From Bacteroides acidifaciens (lineage in GTDB: Bacteria > Bacteroidota > Bacteroidia > Bacteroidales > Bacteroidaceae): 64,000 bases of DNA. A program made the translations under genes and the position numbers. Each line of letters starts with the position of its first letter. Position 1 is the stretch's first letter. The notes under the pieces were generated by a model. It made no database searches. It was not told where the DNA came from and saw only the letters and a program-made list of their open reading frames with translations. This document shows positions 9,601 through 17,999 of the stretch, piece by piece. The stretch spans positions 1 to 64,000 of the forward strand of contig NZ_JANJZR010000005.1 of assembly GCF_024623065.1 (NCBI RefSeq), written 5' to 3'.

Positions 9601-9698
9601 GCCAGTATCTATTGAGTCTGCAACAGAATTACCAGGGCAACGATGATATAGCAAGTATGATTGAAAGCAGACTCGCTAAGTTGAAAGGTGAAAATTGA
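6681..9698 (+). CDS. Periplasmic tetratricopeptide-repeat protein
   Basis: A 1005-aa protein with a signal peptide (cleavage after GLAQ) followed almost entirely by TPR-type helical hairpins, for example YNEAMALF, YDKAQIVAQ, YHKAAESF, YTQANNYF and YDQAIGAYKQ. Such arrays act as protein-binding scaffolds. No catalytic domain is visible. Its direct downstream neighbour, 20 bp away, is an outer-membrane barrel, so the pair probably works together at the envelope. This gene-pair link is an inference. The start at 6681 (MKKE) was preferred because it gives a proper signal peptide and lies downstream of the promoter. Confidence 0.85.
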   Translation: MKKEIIRLICAAICSAPIIGLAQTGDKFTSTDNLYKEGKELFLEKNYAAALPALKAFIKQKPTASLLQDAEYMLVSSAYELNDKNRIELLRKYLDRYPDTPYANRIYSLLASCYFYEGKYNEAMALFNSTDLDLLSSEERDDRTYQLATCYLKTNNLREAAIWFETLRANSPKYAKDCDYYVSYIRYTQKRYNEALKGFLPLQNDSKYKALVPYYIAEIYAQLKNYDKAQIVAQNYLSAYPDNEHAAEMYRILGDAYYHFGQYHKAAESFNAYLNKDHSAPRRDALYMLGLSCYQTKVYSKAAETLGKVTTTNDALTQNAYLHMGLSYLQLAEKNKARMAFEQAAASNANMQIKEQAAYNYALCLHETSFSAFGESVTAFEKFLNEFPTSPYAEKVSSYLVEVYMNTRSYDAALKSIDRIAKPSAQILEAKQKILFQLGTQSFANADFEQALKYLNQSIAIGQYNRQTKADAYYWCGESYYRLNRMTEAARDFNAYLQLTTQPNNEMYALANYNLGYIAFHRKDYTQANNYFQKYVQQEKGENTTALADAYNRIGDCRLHVRNFEEAKHYYSQAEQMNTPSGDYSFYQLALVSGLQRDYTGKITLLNRLVGKYPASPYAVNAIYEKGRSYVLMDNNNQAITSFKELLNKYPESPVSRKAATEIGLLYYQKEDYDQAIGAYKQVIEKYPGSEEARLAMRDLKSIYVDLNRIDEFAALANTMPGHIRFDANEQDSLTYAAAEKIYMRGRMEEAKTSLNKYLQTFPEGAFSLNAHYYLCLIGNEQKNYDMILLHSGKLLEYPNNPFAEEALILRAEVQFNQQQTAEALASYKMLKEKATNVERRQLAETGILRCAFLLRDDIETIHAATDLLAEPKLSPELRNEALYYRAKAYVKQKADKKAMDDFRELAKDTRNPYGAEAKYLVAQSLYDAKEYAAAEKELLNYIEQSTPHAYWLARSFVLLSDVYAATGKDLDARQYLLSLQQNYQGNDDIASMIESRLAKLKGEN

Positions 9699-9718
9699 GA
9701 ATTAAAAAATAGAAAAGT

Positions 9719-11449
9719 ATGAAACACTCTCTTTATATAATAGGCGGACTTGCATTGGCGATTTCCATGCCGTCCGACCTTCAAGCCCAAACTACCCAGC
9801 CCAAGGATACGACCATGAATCGTACCGTTGTTGTGGAACAAGAATATAACCCGGATATTATGGATGCTTCGAAAGTAAACGTCCTGCCCAAAGTGGAAGA
9901 ACCGACGGTAAGCAAGAAAGAGGTAGAGTATGCTACGACTTTCTTTCCGGCAACTTCTGTCCCGGCGGGTCTGATGAATCCTTATACCGGAAAAGAAGTC
10001 CAGCCCGGCAGCACTCCCGGATATGTACGCGCCGGATATGGCAATTTAGGCAATCTGGATGTTCTTGCCAATTATTTATTCCGCCTCTCGGATAAAGACA
10101 AACTGAATGTACGTTTCCAGATGGACGGAATGGACGGAAAATTGACTCTTCCTTTTACAGATGGTGAGAAATGGAATGCTTTCTATTATCGCACACGTGC
10201 TAATGTGGATTACACACACCAATTCAACAAATTGGATTTGAATATTGCCGGAAACTTCGGCTTGAGCAACTTCAACTTCAAACCGGGAAGTGTAAACAGT
10301 AAGCAGAAATTCACTTCCGGTGACTTTCATGCCGGTATTCATTTTATCGACGAAACTGCACCGCTTCGTTTCAATGCCGAAACAAATCTGCTGATGTACG
10401 AACGTCAACATAATATGCTCAATGGGAATGATGCCAATACAGCTATTAAAGAAACAATCATACGCACCAAAGGCGATGTCACGGGAGCTATCGGTGACCA
10501 GCAATCGGTGACTATCGCTCTGGAAATGAATAATCTCTTGTATAGCGGATATCCAAAGGATGTCTCTACCGGAGACGAGTATTTCAAGAACTATACGACG
10601 CTTCTCCTGAATCCATATTATGAGTTGGACAACGACGACTGGAAACTGCACGTCGGCGCCAACGTAGACCTGTCTTTTGGGTTCGACAAGTCCTTCCGTG
10701 TCTCGCCGGATATTACTGCACAATATATCTTTTCCGACAGCTATGTGGTTTACGCAAAAGCGACGGGCGGCAAGCAACTGAATGATTTCCGCAGACTGGA
10801 GAATATCTGTCCTTATGCAGACTCTTATATACCGGCATTATCAGAAGCGAGCACCATCCTCAGTCGTACCTTCGACACTTACGAACAAGTCAACGCCAGC
10901 ATCGGATTCAAGGCAAGTCCCTATACCGGGGTTTGGTTTCACCTGTTCGGAGGATATCAGAATCTGAAGAATGATTTAATGTATAGCAGCCAAGACCTAA
11001 GCATCTCCGGCACCGGTCCAATAGGCAACACACTTGCTTTCCAACAGGAAAACACCAGCAATGTATATGCAGGTGGTGAATTTACCTACGACTATAAAGA
11101 CATTCTTTCTGTTGCAGCCCGCTATACTTATCGCAACTGGAGCAGTAGCCGAGATGAATATCTGCTCAACATAAAGCCCGAGAATGAAGTTTCCGTATCT
11201 CTGGGCCTTCAGCCAGTTTCCGCTCTCCGGGTCAACATCGGCTACGATTATATCGGACGCAAGCAAGAAGCGGTGTCTTTTCCTATGTCGGACGTGAACG
11301 ACTTATATATCGGAGCCAGCTACAATGTATTCAAAGGAGTATCGGTCTATGCACAGGTACACAATCTGCTGAACAAGAAGTATCAATACTACATAGGTTA
11401 TCCTGCCCAGGGATTCAATTTCTTGGGAGGATTGAGCTTCCGGTTCTAA
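9719..11449 (+). CDS. Outer-membrane beta-barrel protein (TonB-receptor-like barrel)
   Basis: 576 aa with a signal peptide ending near LQAQ. After a short periplasmic stretch it consists of alternating beta-strands rich in aromatic and polar residues, and ends in GLSFRF, the terminal aromatic signal of outer-membrane barrels. The C-terminal strands (VSVYAQVHNLLNKKY) resemble TonB-dependent receptors, but no clear plug domain or TonB box is visible, so it may be a related barrel without TonB coupling. It follows the TPR gene by 20 bp and ends before a strong terminator, so the two form one operon. Confidence 0.75.
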   Translation: MKHSLYIIGGLALAISMPSDLQAQTTQPKDTTMNRTVVVEQEYNPDIMDASKVNVLPKVEEPTVSKKEVEYATTFFPATSVPAGLMNPYTGKEVQPGSTPGYVRAGYGNLGNLDVLANYLFRLSDKDKLNVRFQMDGMDGKLTLPFTDGEKWNAFYYRTRANVDYTHQFNKLDLNIAGNFGLSNFNFKPGSVNSKQKFTSGDFHAGIHFIDETAPLRFNAETNLLMYERQHNMLNGNDANTAIKETIIRTKGDVTGAIGDQQSVTIALEMNNLLYSGYPKDVSTGDEYFKNYTTLLLNPYYELDNDDWKLHVGANVDLSFGFDKSFRVSPDITAQYIFSDSYVVYAKATGGKQLNDFRRLENICPYADSYIPALSEASTILSRTFDTYEQVNASIGFKASPYTGVWFHLFGGYQNLKNDLMYSSQDLSISGTGPIGNTLAFQQENTSNVYAGGEFTYDYKDILSVAARYTYRNWSSSRDEYLLNIKPENEVSVSLGLQPVSALRVNIGYDYIGRKQEAVSFPMSDVNDLYIGASYNVFKGVSVYAQVHNLLNKKYQYYIGYPAQGFNFLGGLSFRF

Positions 11450-11527
11450 AAAAATAAAGGGATAACCCAACAGGCTGCCACACGAATTCTTTCTGAATCA
11501 TTTTTCAAGATTTTACTAAAAAACATT

Positions 11528-11567
11528 AGATTCTCCTTATATTATAAGGTAGGGAGAATCTTTTTTT
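11528..11567 (+). terminator. Terminator after the TPR/barrel operon
   Basis: A 9-bp perfect inverted repeat (AGATTCTCC / GGAGAATCT) followed by seven T residues. Confidence 0.8.
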
Positions 11568-11568
11568 C

Positions 11569-11576
11569 TACTTTTG
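11569..11576 (+). promoter_or_regulatory. -7 element for topA
   Basis: TACTTTTG directly after the preceding terminator's T-run, 43 bp before the topA ATG. Confidence 0.55.
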
Positions 11577-11618
11577 TCCCCGAATATTGTGGTACAAGCC
11601 ATTATAAAAGAAAGAATT

Positions 11619-13970
11619 ATGCAGAAAAACCTTGTCATTGTCGAGTCTCCGGCAAAAGCAAAAACGATTGAAAAGTTTCTTGGGAAAGATTTTAAAGTCC
11701 TTTCAAGTTACGGACACATACGCGACCTGAAGAAGAAAGACTTCAGCATCGACGTAGAGAAGAATTTTAAGCCCAACTACGAAATTCCGGCAGACAAAAA
11801 GGCTTTGGTCAGCACACTGAAAGCAGAAGCGAAAGAGGCGGAAACCGTATGGCTCGCATCCGATGAGGACCGCGAGGGAGAGGCTATCGCCTGGCATCTG
11901 TATGAGGTCTTAAAACTGAAACCGGAAAACACAAAACGGATCGTATTCCATGAAATTACGAAAAACGCTATTCTAAAAGCTATTGAACAACCACGCGATA
12001 TCGACATCAACCTCGTGAATGCACAGCAGGCACGACGTATCCTGGACCGCATCGTAGGTTTCGAGCTGTCTCCCGTACTCTGGAGAAAAGTGAAACCGGC
12101 ACTTTCGGCAGGACGCGTACAGTCGGTTACCGTCCGCCTGATTGTAGAGCGCGAACGCGAAATTCATGCTTTCAAATCGGAAGCGGCCTACCGGGTGGTC
12201 GCCGTTTTCCTGGTGCCCGACACTGACGGAAAACCGGTGGAAATGAAAGCCGAACTAGTGCGCCGTATCAAAACCAAAAAAGAGGCAAAGGCTTTCCTCG
12301 AAACTTGCCAGGGAGCTAATTTTGCTATCGAAGATATTACCACCCGTCCGGTAAAGAAAACGCCACCCGCACCGTTCACTACGTCTACATTGCAACAGGA
12401 AGCCGCCCGTAAACTGGGATATACCGTAGCACAGACCATGATGCTTGCACAACGTCTGTACGAGTCGGGATTCATCACTTATATGCGTACGGACTCCGTC
12501 AACCTGTCGGAATTTGCAACGATAGGCAGCAAAGACGCCATCGTCAAAATGATGGGCGACCGCTATGTGCATCCGCGCCATTTTGAGACAAAGACCAAAG
12601 GCGCACAGGAAGCGCATGAGGCTATCCGTCCAACGTATATGGAAAACCAGACCATAGAAGGCTCACCACAGGAAAAGAAACTGTACGAACTGATATGGAA
12701 ACGTACCATCGCCTCACAGATGGCGGACGCGGAACTGGAAAAGACAACCGCAACCATCACGATAAGTGGCAGCAGCGATGTGTTTACTGCTGTCGGCGAA
12801 GTAATCAAGTTCGACGGCTTCTTACGCGTCTACCGTGAATCTTATGACGATGACAGTGAGCAGGAAGATGAAAGCCGCTTGTTGCCCCCTTTGAAAAAGG
12901 GACAGAAACTGGAACACGGCCCTATCATCGCCACCGAACGTTTCAGCCAGCGCCCACCACGCTATACGGAAGCCAGCCTGGTACGCAAGTTGGAGGAGTT
13001 GGGCATCGGACGTCCGTCTACGTATGCACCTACCATCTCGACCATCCAACAGCGCGAATATGTAGAAAAGGGAAACAAGGACGGAGAAGAACGCAACTTT
13101 AATGTGATGATCCTGAAAGACAATCAGATTAAGGACGAGAACCATTCCGAAATCACCGGTGCCGAAAAGTCCAAGCTGTTCCCTACGGATACGGGTATAG
13201 TGGTAAACGACTTCCTGACCGAATACTTCCCGGACATTCTGGACTACAACTTTACGGCAAGTGTGGAAAAAGATTTCGACGAGATTGCGGAAGGCGGCGT
13301 GCAATGGACTTCCATCATGAAAACTTTCTATGATAAATTCCATCCGGCGGTAGAAAACACATTGGCTATCAAGACAGAACACAAGGTAGGCGAACGCATC
13401 TTGGGAGAAGACCCGGAAAGCGGCAAGCCTGTTTCGGTGAAGATTGGGCGTTTCGGTCCTATGGCACAAATCGGTACGGTAGAAGATGAAGAAAAGCCAC
13501 GGTTTGCCCAATTGAAGAAAGGACAGTCCATAGAAACCATCACTTTGGAAGAAGTTCTCGAATTATTCAAACTTCCCCGTACACTGGGCGAGTATGAAGG
13601 AAAGACAGTCAGTGTAGGTATCGGCCGTTTCGGTCCCTATGTTTTGCATAATAAGGTATATGTATCACTACCGAAAACAATGGACCCGATGGTAATCACT
13701 TTGGAAGAGGCAGAACAACTGATTCTCGAAAAACGCCAGAAGGAAGCCGAACGCCACATCAAGAAGTTTGAAGAAGAACCGGAGTTGGAAATTCTGAATG
13801 GTCGTTACGGACCTTATATTACTTATAAGGGCAATAACTATAAGATTCCTAAAGATATCGTTCCACAGGATTTGAGCCTGCAAAGTTGTTTGGAACTAAT
13901 CAAGATACAGGACGAAAAAGGGGAAACGTCTTCCTTCAAACGAGGAAAACGGACTGCGAAGAAGAAATAA
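11619..13970 (+). CDS. topA: DNA topoisomerase I (type IA)
   Basis: Relaxes negative supercoils by single-strand passage. The 783-aa protein begins with the Toprim domain (LVIVESPAKAKTIEKFLG; acidic triad region SDEDREGEAIAWHL). It carries the active-site tyrosine at Tyr288 in FITYMRTDS, with the conserved ESGF before it and GRPSTYAPTIS later. The C-terminus has Topo C-terminal repeats (GRFGP, GRYGP motifs) and a basic tail (KRGKRTAKKK) instead of the zinc fingers of enterobacterial TopA. The start at 11619 (MQKNLVIVESP) is chosen because it opens the Toprim domain and lies after the promoter. Confidence 0.97.
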   Translation: MQKNLVIVESPAKAKTIEKFLGKDFKVLSSYGHIRDLKKKDFSIDVEKNFKPNYEIPADKKALVSTLKAEAKEAETVWLASDEDREGEAIAWHLYEVLKLKPENTKRIVFHEITKNAILKAIEQPRDIDINLVNAQQARRILDRIVGFELSPVLWRKVKPALSAGRVQSVTVRLIVEREREIHAFKSEAAYRVVAVFLVPDTDGKPVEMKAELVRRIKTKKEAKAFLETCQGANFAIEDITTRPVKKTPPAPFTTSTLQQEAARKLGYTVAQTMMLAQRLYESGFITYMRTDSVNLSEFATIGSKDAIVKMMGDRYVHPRHFETKTKGAQEAHEAIRPTYMENQTIEGSPQEKKLYELIWKRTIASQMADAELEKTTATITISGSSDVFTAVGEVIKFDGFLRVYRESYDDDSEQEDESRLLPPLKKGQKLEHGPIIATERFSQRPPRYTEASLVRKLEELGIGRPSTYAPTISTIQQREYVEKGNKDGEERNFNVMILKDNQIKDENHSEITGAEKSKLFPTDTGIVVNDFLTEYFPDILDYNFTASVEKDFDEIAEGGVQWTSIMKTFYDKFHPAVENTLAIKTEHKVGERILGEDPESGKPVSVKIGRFGPMAQIGTVEDEEKPRFAQLKKGQSIETITLEEVLELFKLPRTLGEYEGKTVSVGIGRFGPYVLHNKVYVSLPKTMDPMVITLEEAEQLILEKRQKEAERHIKKFEEEPELEILNGRYGPYITYKGNNYKIPKDIVPQDLSLQSCLELIKIQDEKGETSSFKRGKRTAKKK

Positions 13971-13976
13971 AAAAAT

Positions 13977-14017
13977 CAGGGTGTCGGTCAACGTGAGACC
14001 GGCACCCTGTTTTTTTT
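13977..14017. terminator. Bidirectional terminator between topA and argS
   Basis: Long inverted repeat (CAGGGTG-t-CGGTC / GACCG-g-CACCCTG, one mismatch) with A-run on the left and eight T residues on the right. It lies between two convergent genes and can serve both. Confidence 0.85.
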
Positions 14018-14038
14018 CAGATAAATATCCGATTGTTC

Positions 14039-15856
14039 TTACATTCGTGAAGGAACTTCGATGCCCAACAGGCCCATACCCAAACGAACCACTTTAGCTA
14101 CATTTGCCGACAGAGCGACACGGAACACTTTCACCGCTTCGTTCTCTTCGCGCAAAATACTGAAGTCGTGGTAGAACTGATTGTATTCTTTCACCAGGTC
14201 GTAGGTGTAATTGGCGATGATAGACGGGCTGTAGTCCTCGCCTGCCTGTTTGACAACAGCGGCAAAATCGGCAACCATTTGAATCAGTCCTTCTTCTTTT
14301 TCACTCAATTCAATACCGGCAGGAATCTGCTCGGGTATCACGATTCCCGATTCGGCAGCCTTACGAAGTACGGACTGGATACGGGCATAGGTATATTGGA
14401 TGAACGGTCCTGTGTTGCCGTTGAAGTCAATAGATTCTTTCGGGTTGAACGTCATGTTCTTACGGGCGTCCACTTTCAGGATGAAATACTTCAAAGCACC
14501 CAAACCGACGATACGGGCAATATCATCCGCTTCTTCCTGTGTCAAGCCGTCCAGTTTGCCCAGTTCCTGCGAAGTTTCTTTGGCAGTGGTAATCATCTCT
14601 TCCATCAGGTCGTCAGCATCCACCACCGTACCTTCACGGGATTTCATCTTACCTTCCGGCAGTTCCACCATTCCGTAAGAGAAATGAACCAGACTCTTGC
14701 CCCACTCGAAGCCGAGTTTGTCAAGCAGGATAGAAAGCACCTGGAAATGATAGTTCTGTTCGTTACCCACTACATAAATCATCTTGTCAATGGGATAATC
14801 GGCAAAACGGAGTTTAGCTGTGCCAATGTCCTGCGTCATGTAAACAGATGTGCCGTCACCACGGAGAAGCAACTTATGGTCCAGCCCTTCAGCAGTCAGG
14901 TCAGCCCACACAGAGCCGTCTTCCTTCTTGAAGAAGAAACCTTTCTCCAGTCCTTCCATCACTTTCTCTTTTCCTTCAAGATAGGTGTTGGATTCATAAT
15001 ATATCTTGTCGAAGCTGACACCCATCTTCTTGTAGGTTTCATCGAAACCGGCATATACCCAGTTGTTCATCATCTCCCACAATCCGCGTACTTCCGGGTC
15101 ACCTGCTTCCCACTTCACAAGCATTTCACGGGCTTCCTGCATCAATGGGGAAGCAGCTTCCGCTTTCGCCTTCGCCTCTTCATCATTCATTCCCTGTGCT
15201 GTATATCCAGCCATCAGTTCCTTAACTTCCGCCTTATAATGCTTATCGAAAGATACATAATAATCACCTACCAGATGGTCGCCTTTCTTGCCGGAAGTCT
15301 CGGGAGTTTCACCGTTGCCGTATTTCTTCCATGCCAACATGGATTTACAGATATGGATGCCACGGTCGTTAACGATATTGGTCTTTACCACCTTGTTGCC
15401 GTTTGCAGCCACAATGTTAGCCAATGCGTTACCCAAAAGGTTGTTACGCACGTGTCCCAAGTGAAGCGGCTTGTTCGTATTCGGAGAAGAATATTCAATC
15501 ATCACCAACGGCGAAGTTTCGGTAGCTTTTACCAGACCATATTGTTCGTCAGCCTGAATCTCATTCAGCAACTGAATCCACGTAGCTGATGCGATAGTCA
15601 GGTTCAGAAACCCTTTTATCACGTTAAAGGCAGCCACTGCCGGTTCGTTAGCCTTCAGATATTCGCCAATTTCCTGCGCCGTCTGTTCCGGGCCTTTTCT
15701 CGACATTTTCAGAAAAGGGAACACAACCAGCGTCAGATGTCCTTCAAATTCTTTTTTGGTCTTTTGGATTTGCACCATCTTTTCAGGGACTTCCTGACCG
15801 TAGAGTGCCTTCAGTCCGCTAATGACGGACGCTACAATTTTATCTTCTATCTTCAT
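14039..15856 (-). CDS. argS: Arginine-tRNA ligase
   Basis: Class I aminoacyl-tRNA synthetase charging tRNA-Arg. The 605-aa protein has the N-terminal additional domain, the HIGH-type motif as HLGH in NKPLHLGHVRNN, and the KMSKS-type region as KMKSREG. The DALR anticodon-binding domain follows, ending in VRLGMGLLGIEVPSRM, which is typical of bacterial ArgS. The start MKIEDKI at 15856 was chosen over an upstream ATG because it matches the family's N-terminus and follows the -7 element at 15878-15885. Confidence 0.96.
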   Translation of the reverse strand: MKIEDKIVASVISGLKALYGQEVPEKMVQIQKTKKEFEGHLTLVVFPFLKMSRKGPEQTAQEIGEYLKANEPAVAAFNVIKGFLNLTIASATWIQLLNEIQADEQYGLVKATETSPLVMIEYSSPNTNKPLHLGHVRNNLLGNALANIVAANGNKVVKTNIVNDRGIHICKSMLAWKKYGNGETPETSGKKGDHLVGDYYVSFDKHYKAEVKELMAGYTAQGMNDEEAKAKAEAASPLMQEAREMLVKWEAGDPEVRGLWEMMNNWVYAGFDETYKKMGVSFDKIYYESNTYLEGKEKVMEGLEKGFFFKKEDGSVWADLTAEGLDHKLLLRGDGTSVYMTQDIGTAKLRFADYPIDKMIYVVGNEQNYHFQVLSILLDKLGFEWGKSLVHFSYGMVELPEGKMKSREGTVVDADDLMEEMITTAKETSQELGKLDGLTQEEADDIARIVGLGALKYFILKVDARKNMTFNPKESIDFNGNTGPFIQYTYARIQSVLRKAAESGIVIPEQIPAGIELSEKEEGLIQMVADFAAVVKQAGEDYSPSIIANYTYDLVKEYNQFYHDFSILREENEAVKVFRVALSANVAKVVRLGMGLLGIEVPSRM

Positions 15857-15877
15857 AATCAAGTTGTTTCTTGCGCG

Positions 15878-15885
15878 CAAAGATA
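15878..15885 (-). promoter_or_regulatory. -7 element for argS
   Basis: Minus-strand TATCTTTG, 21 bp before the argS ATG, directly after the hup terminator's T-run. The -33 element is not clear. Confidence 0.45.
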
Positions 15886-15914
15886 CAAAAAAAAGGAGAC
15901 GCATCACGTCTCCT
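15886..15914 (-). terminator. Terminator of the HU gene
   Basis: 8-bp perfect inverted repeat (AGGAGACG / CGTCTCCT, loop 5 nt), with eight T residues downstream on the minus strand. Confidence 0.8.
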
Positions 15915-15941
15915 CTTTCCAAATTCTTTCAACTATATGTC

Positions 15942-16214
15942 TTATTCAACAGCTGCAGACAATTCAGCACCAGCTTTAAACTTAGCTACTTTCTTTGCAG
16001 GAATAGTAATAGTTGCCTTTGTTGAAGGGTTAATACCAGTTCTTTCAGCCCTTTCGCTTACAGAGAAAGTACCAAAACCAACGAGGGATACTTTTTCGCC
16101 AGCTTTCATAGCATTAGTAACTGAAGTGATGAAAGCATCAAGTGCTTTTTTTGCATCGGCTTTGCTCATTTGAGATTCAGCAGCCATTGCGCTGATAAGT
16201 TCAGACTTATTCAT
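15942..16214 (-). CDS. hup: HU-family nucleoid DNA-binding protein
   Basis: 90-aa histone-like protein that bends and compacts DNA as a dimer. It starts MNKSELI, has the alpha-helical dimer core with VSLVGFGTFSV, and the DNA-binding beta-arm region ERAERTGINPSTKATITIPA. The length equals that of standard HU. Monocistronic: own promoter upstream and terminator downstream. Confidence 0.95.
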   Translation of the reverse strand: MNKSELISAMAAESQMSKADAKKALDAFITSVTNAMKAGEKVSLVGFGTFSVSERAERTGINPSTKATITIPAKKVAKFKAGAELSAAVE

Positions 16215-16279
16215 AATACGTGAATGATTAATTAATATATATGTTACACAAAAGATTATCTTTCAAGGAATTGATTTCA

Positions 16280-16310
16280 CAAATATAACCGAACAAAACA
16301 ACATATCAAA
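16280..16310 (-). promoter_or_regulatory. Promoter for hup
   Basis: Minus-strand TTTG (16307-16310), 19-bp spacer, TATATTTG (16280-16287): an exact Bacteroidota promoter, with a 65-nt leader before the ATG. Confidence 0.7.
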
Positions 16311-16393
16311 TAAAAACATAAAAAAAACGCAGCAAATTATTGAAAAAGAGCTAATAGGAAGTCTTTTTCATGCTTTAAAACAGAATTTATTCG

Positions 16394-16401
16394 TACTTTT
16401 G
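16394..16401 (+). promoter_or_regulatory. -7 element for the rhomboid operon
   Basis: TACTTTTG, 30 bp before the ATG at 16432. It rules out the in-frame upstream start at 16399. Confidence 0.55.
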
Positions 16402-16431
16402 CGTTTATTATCTAAATATTCAGAAATTAAA

Positions 16432-17109
16432 ATGATGCCAACTGTAACTAAAAACCTGATAATTATCAATGTATTGGTATTTTTCGGTACATTCGTTGCC
16501 CAACGATACGGTATAGACTTAACGAACTATCTGGGATTGCATTTTTTCCTTGCAAGCGATTTCAATCCGGCACAACTTATCACTTATATGTTCATGCACG
16601 GCGGATTCAGCCACATTTTCTTCAATATGTTCGCCGTTTTCATGTTCGGTTCGATTCTCGAACAAACTTGGGGACCGAAACGTTTTCTGTTTTACTATAT
16701 CCTTTGCGGCATCGGTGCAGGGCTTATTCAGGAAGGAGTGCAGTATATCCAGTATGTGACGGAACTGAGCCATTACGCACAAGTAAACATAGGTACGGGA
16801 ATCATCCCCATGGAAGAATTTCTGAATATGATGACTACCGTAGGTGCTTCGGGAGCGGTCTACGCCATTTTGCTGGCATTCGGTATGTTGTTTCCCGACA
16901 ACCGCCTGTTCGTCTTCCCGCTACCCTTCCCTATCAAAGCGAAATTCTTTGTTATCGGATATGCCGCAATCGAATTATGGGCGGGACTAGCCGATAGTGC
17001 CGGAGACAATATCGCTCACTTCGCCCACCTGGGGGGAATGTTGTTCGGACTGATTCTGATTTTATATTGGAGAAAAAAAAACAATAACAATGAGACATAT
17101 TATAGCTGA
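16432..17109 (+). CDS. Rhomboid family intramembrane serine protease (first of two)
   Basis: 225-aa polytopic membrane protein that should cleave transmembrane helices of substrate proteins. The family's HxxxN-type segment is FMHGGFSHIFFNMF, the catalytic serine is Ser140 in GASGAVYA, and the catalytic histidine is His199 in AHLGG. All key residues are present. Six or so membrane segments are visible. It overlaps the second rhomboid gene by 20 nt, so the two are translationally coupled. No substrate can be inferred. Confidence 0.93.
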   Translation: MMPTVTKNLIIINVLVFFGTFVAQRYGIDLTNYLGLHFFLASDFNPAQLITYMFMHGGFSHIFFNMFAVFMFGSILEQTWGPKRFLFYYILCGIGAGLIQEGVQYIQYVTELSHYAQVNIGTGIIPMEEFLNMMTTVGASGAVYAILLAFGMLFPDNRLFVFPLPFPIKAKFFVIGYAAIELWAGLADSAGDNIAHFAHLGGMLFGLILILYWRKKNNNNETYYS

Positions 17110-17995
17110 TTTAAAAGAAACGTTCAGAAGAGGAAACATTTTTATCCAGCTGATTTATATTAACGTCGGTATTTTTATTATCGGCACACTGGTTAATGTT
17201 TTCCTGCAACTATTCAATTTCAATATCCTTGATATATTCAGTATTTTTTCCCTGCCGGCATCGTTTATCGGCTTTATCCATCAGCCGTGGTCACTGTTCA
17301 CCTATATGTTCATGCATGCAGGCATCCTACATATCCTGTTCAATATGCTATGGCTGTACTGGTTCGGAAGTCTGTTTCTCTACTTCTTTTCGGCAAAGCA
17401 TCTGAGAGGTTTGTATGTATTGGGCGGTATCTGCGGCGGTTTATTATATATGGTCGCCTACAATGCATTTCCTTTATTCAGTTCGCAGGTGGCGGGCTCC
17501 ACACTAGTAGGTGCATCGGCATCCGTACTGGCTATCGTAGCAGCAACGGCATACCGTGAACCAAACTACCGGGTACAACTCTTCCTGTTCGGCGCTATCC
17601 GACTCAAATACCTGGCGTTAATCGTTATCGGCATTGATGTATTATCCATCACCTCCAGCAACGCAGGCGGACATATCGCCCATTTAGGCGGTGCGCTCGC
17701 CGGACTTTGGTTTGCCGCAAGTCTGAGTAAAGGCGTTGATTTAACTTCTTGGATTAACCGGATTCTGGATGGTTTCATTTTTCTGTTCCAAAAGAAAACA
17801 TGGAAACGAAAGCCCAAAATGAAAGTACACTACGGCAACAGTGCTACCGGTCGTGAGAAGGATTACGATTACAATGCCCGCAAGAAAGCACAGTCCGACG
17901 AAGTAGACCGCATTTTGGAAAAACTGAAAAAGTCCGGTTACGACAGTCTGACTACAGAAGAAAAGAAAAGCTTGTTCGACGCAAGCAAAAGATAA
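17090..17995 (+). CDS. Rhomboid family intramembrane serine protease with cytosolic tail (second of two)
   Basis: 301 aa. Catalytic elements: FMHAGILHILFNML, Ser143 in GASASVLA (GxSx form; Ala follows where Gly is usual), His198 in AHLGG. After the membrane domain comes a hydrophilic basic tail of about 75 residues ending in a helix (VDRILEKLKKSGYDSLTTEEKKSLF), as in many Bacteroidota rhomboids. It overlaps the upstream rhomboid and stands 4 nt before the next gene, so the three genes form one operon. Confidence 0.93.
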   Translation: MRHIIADLKETFRRGNIFIQLIYINVGIFIIGTLVNVFLQLFNFNILDIFSIFSLPASFIGFIHQPWSLFTYMFMHAGILHILFNMLWLYWFGSLFLYFFSAKHLRGLYVLGGICGGLLYMVAYNAFPLFSSQVAGSTLVGASASVLAIVAATAYREPNYRVQLFLFGAIRLKYLALIVIGIDVLSITSSNAGGHIAHLGGALAGLWFAASLSKGVDLTSWINRILDGFIFLFQKKTWKRKPKMKVHYGNSATGREKDYDYNARKKAQSDEVDRILEKLKKSGYDSLTTEEKKSLFDASKR

Positions 17996-17999
17996 AAGA

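Noticed and set aside
10076..10777. Long open frame opposite the outer-membrane barrel gene (and similar ones opposite topA, argS and the tail genes)
   Set aside because: They are antisense shadows of well-supported genes with no family resemblance.
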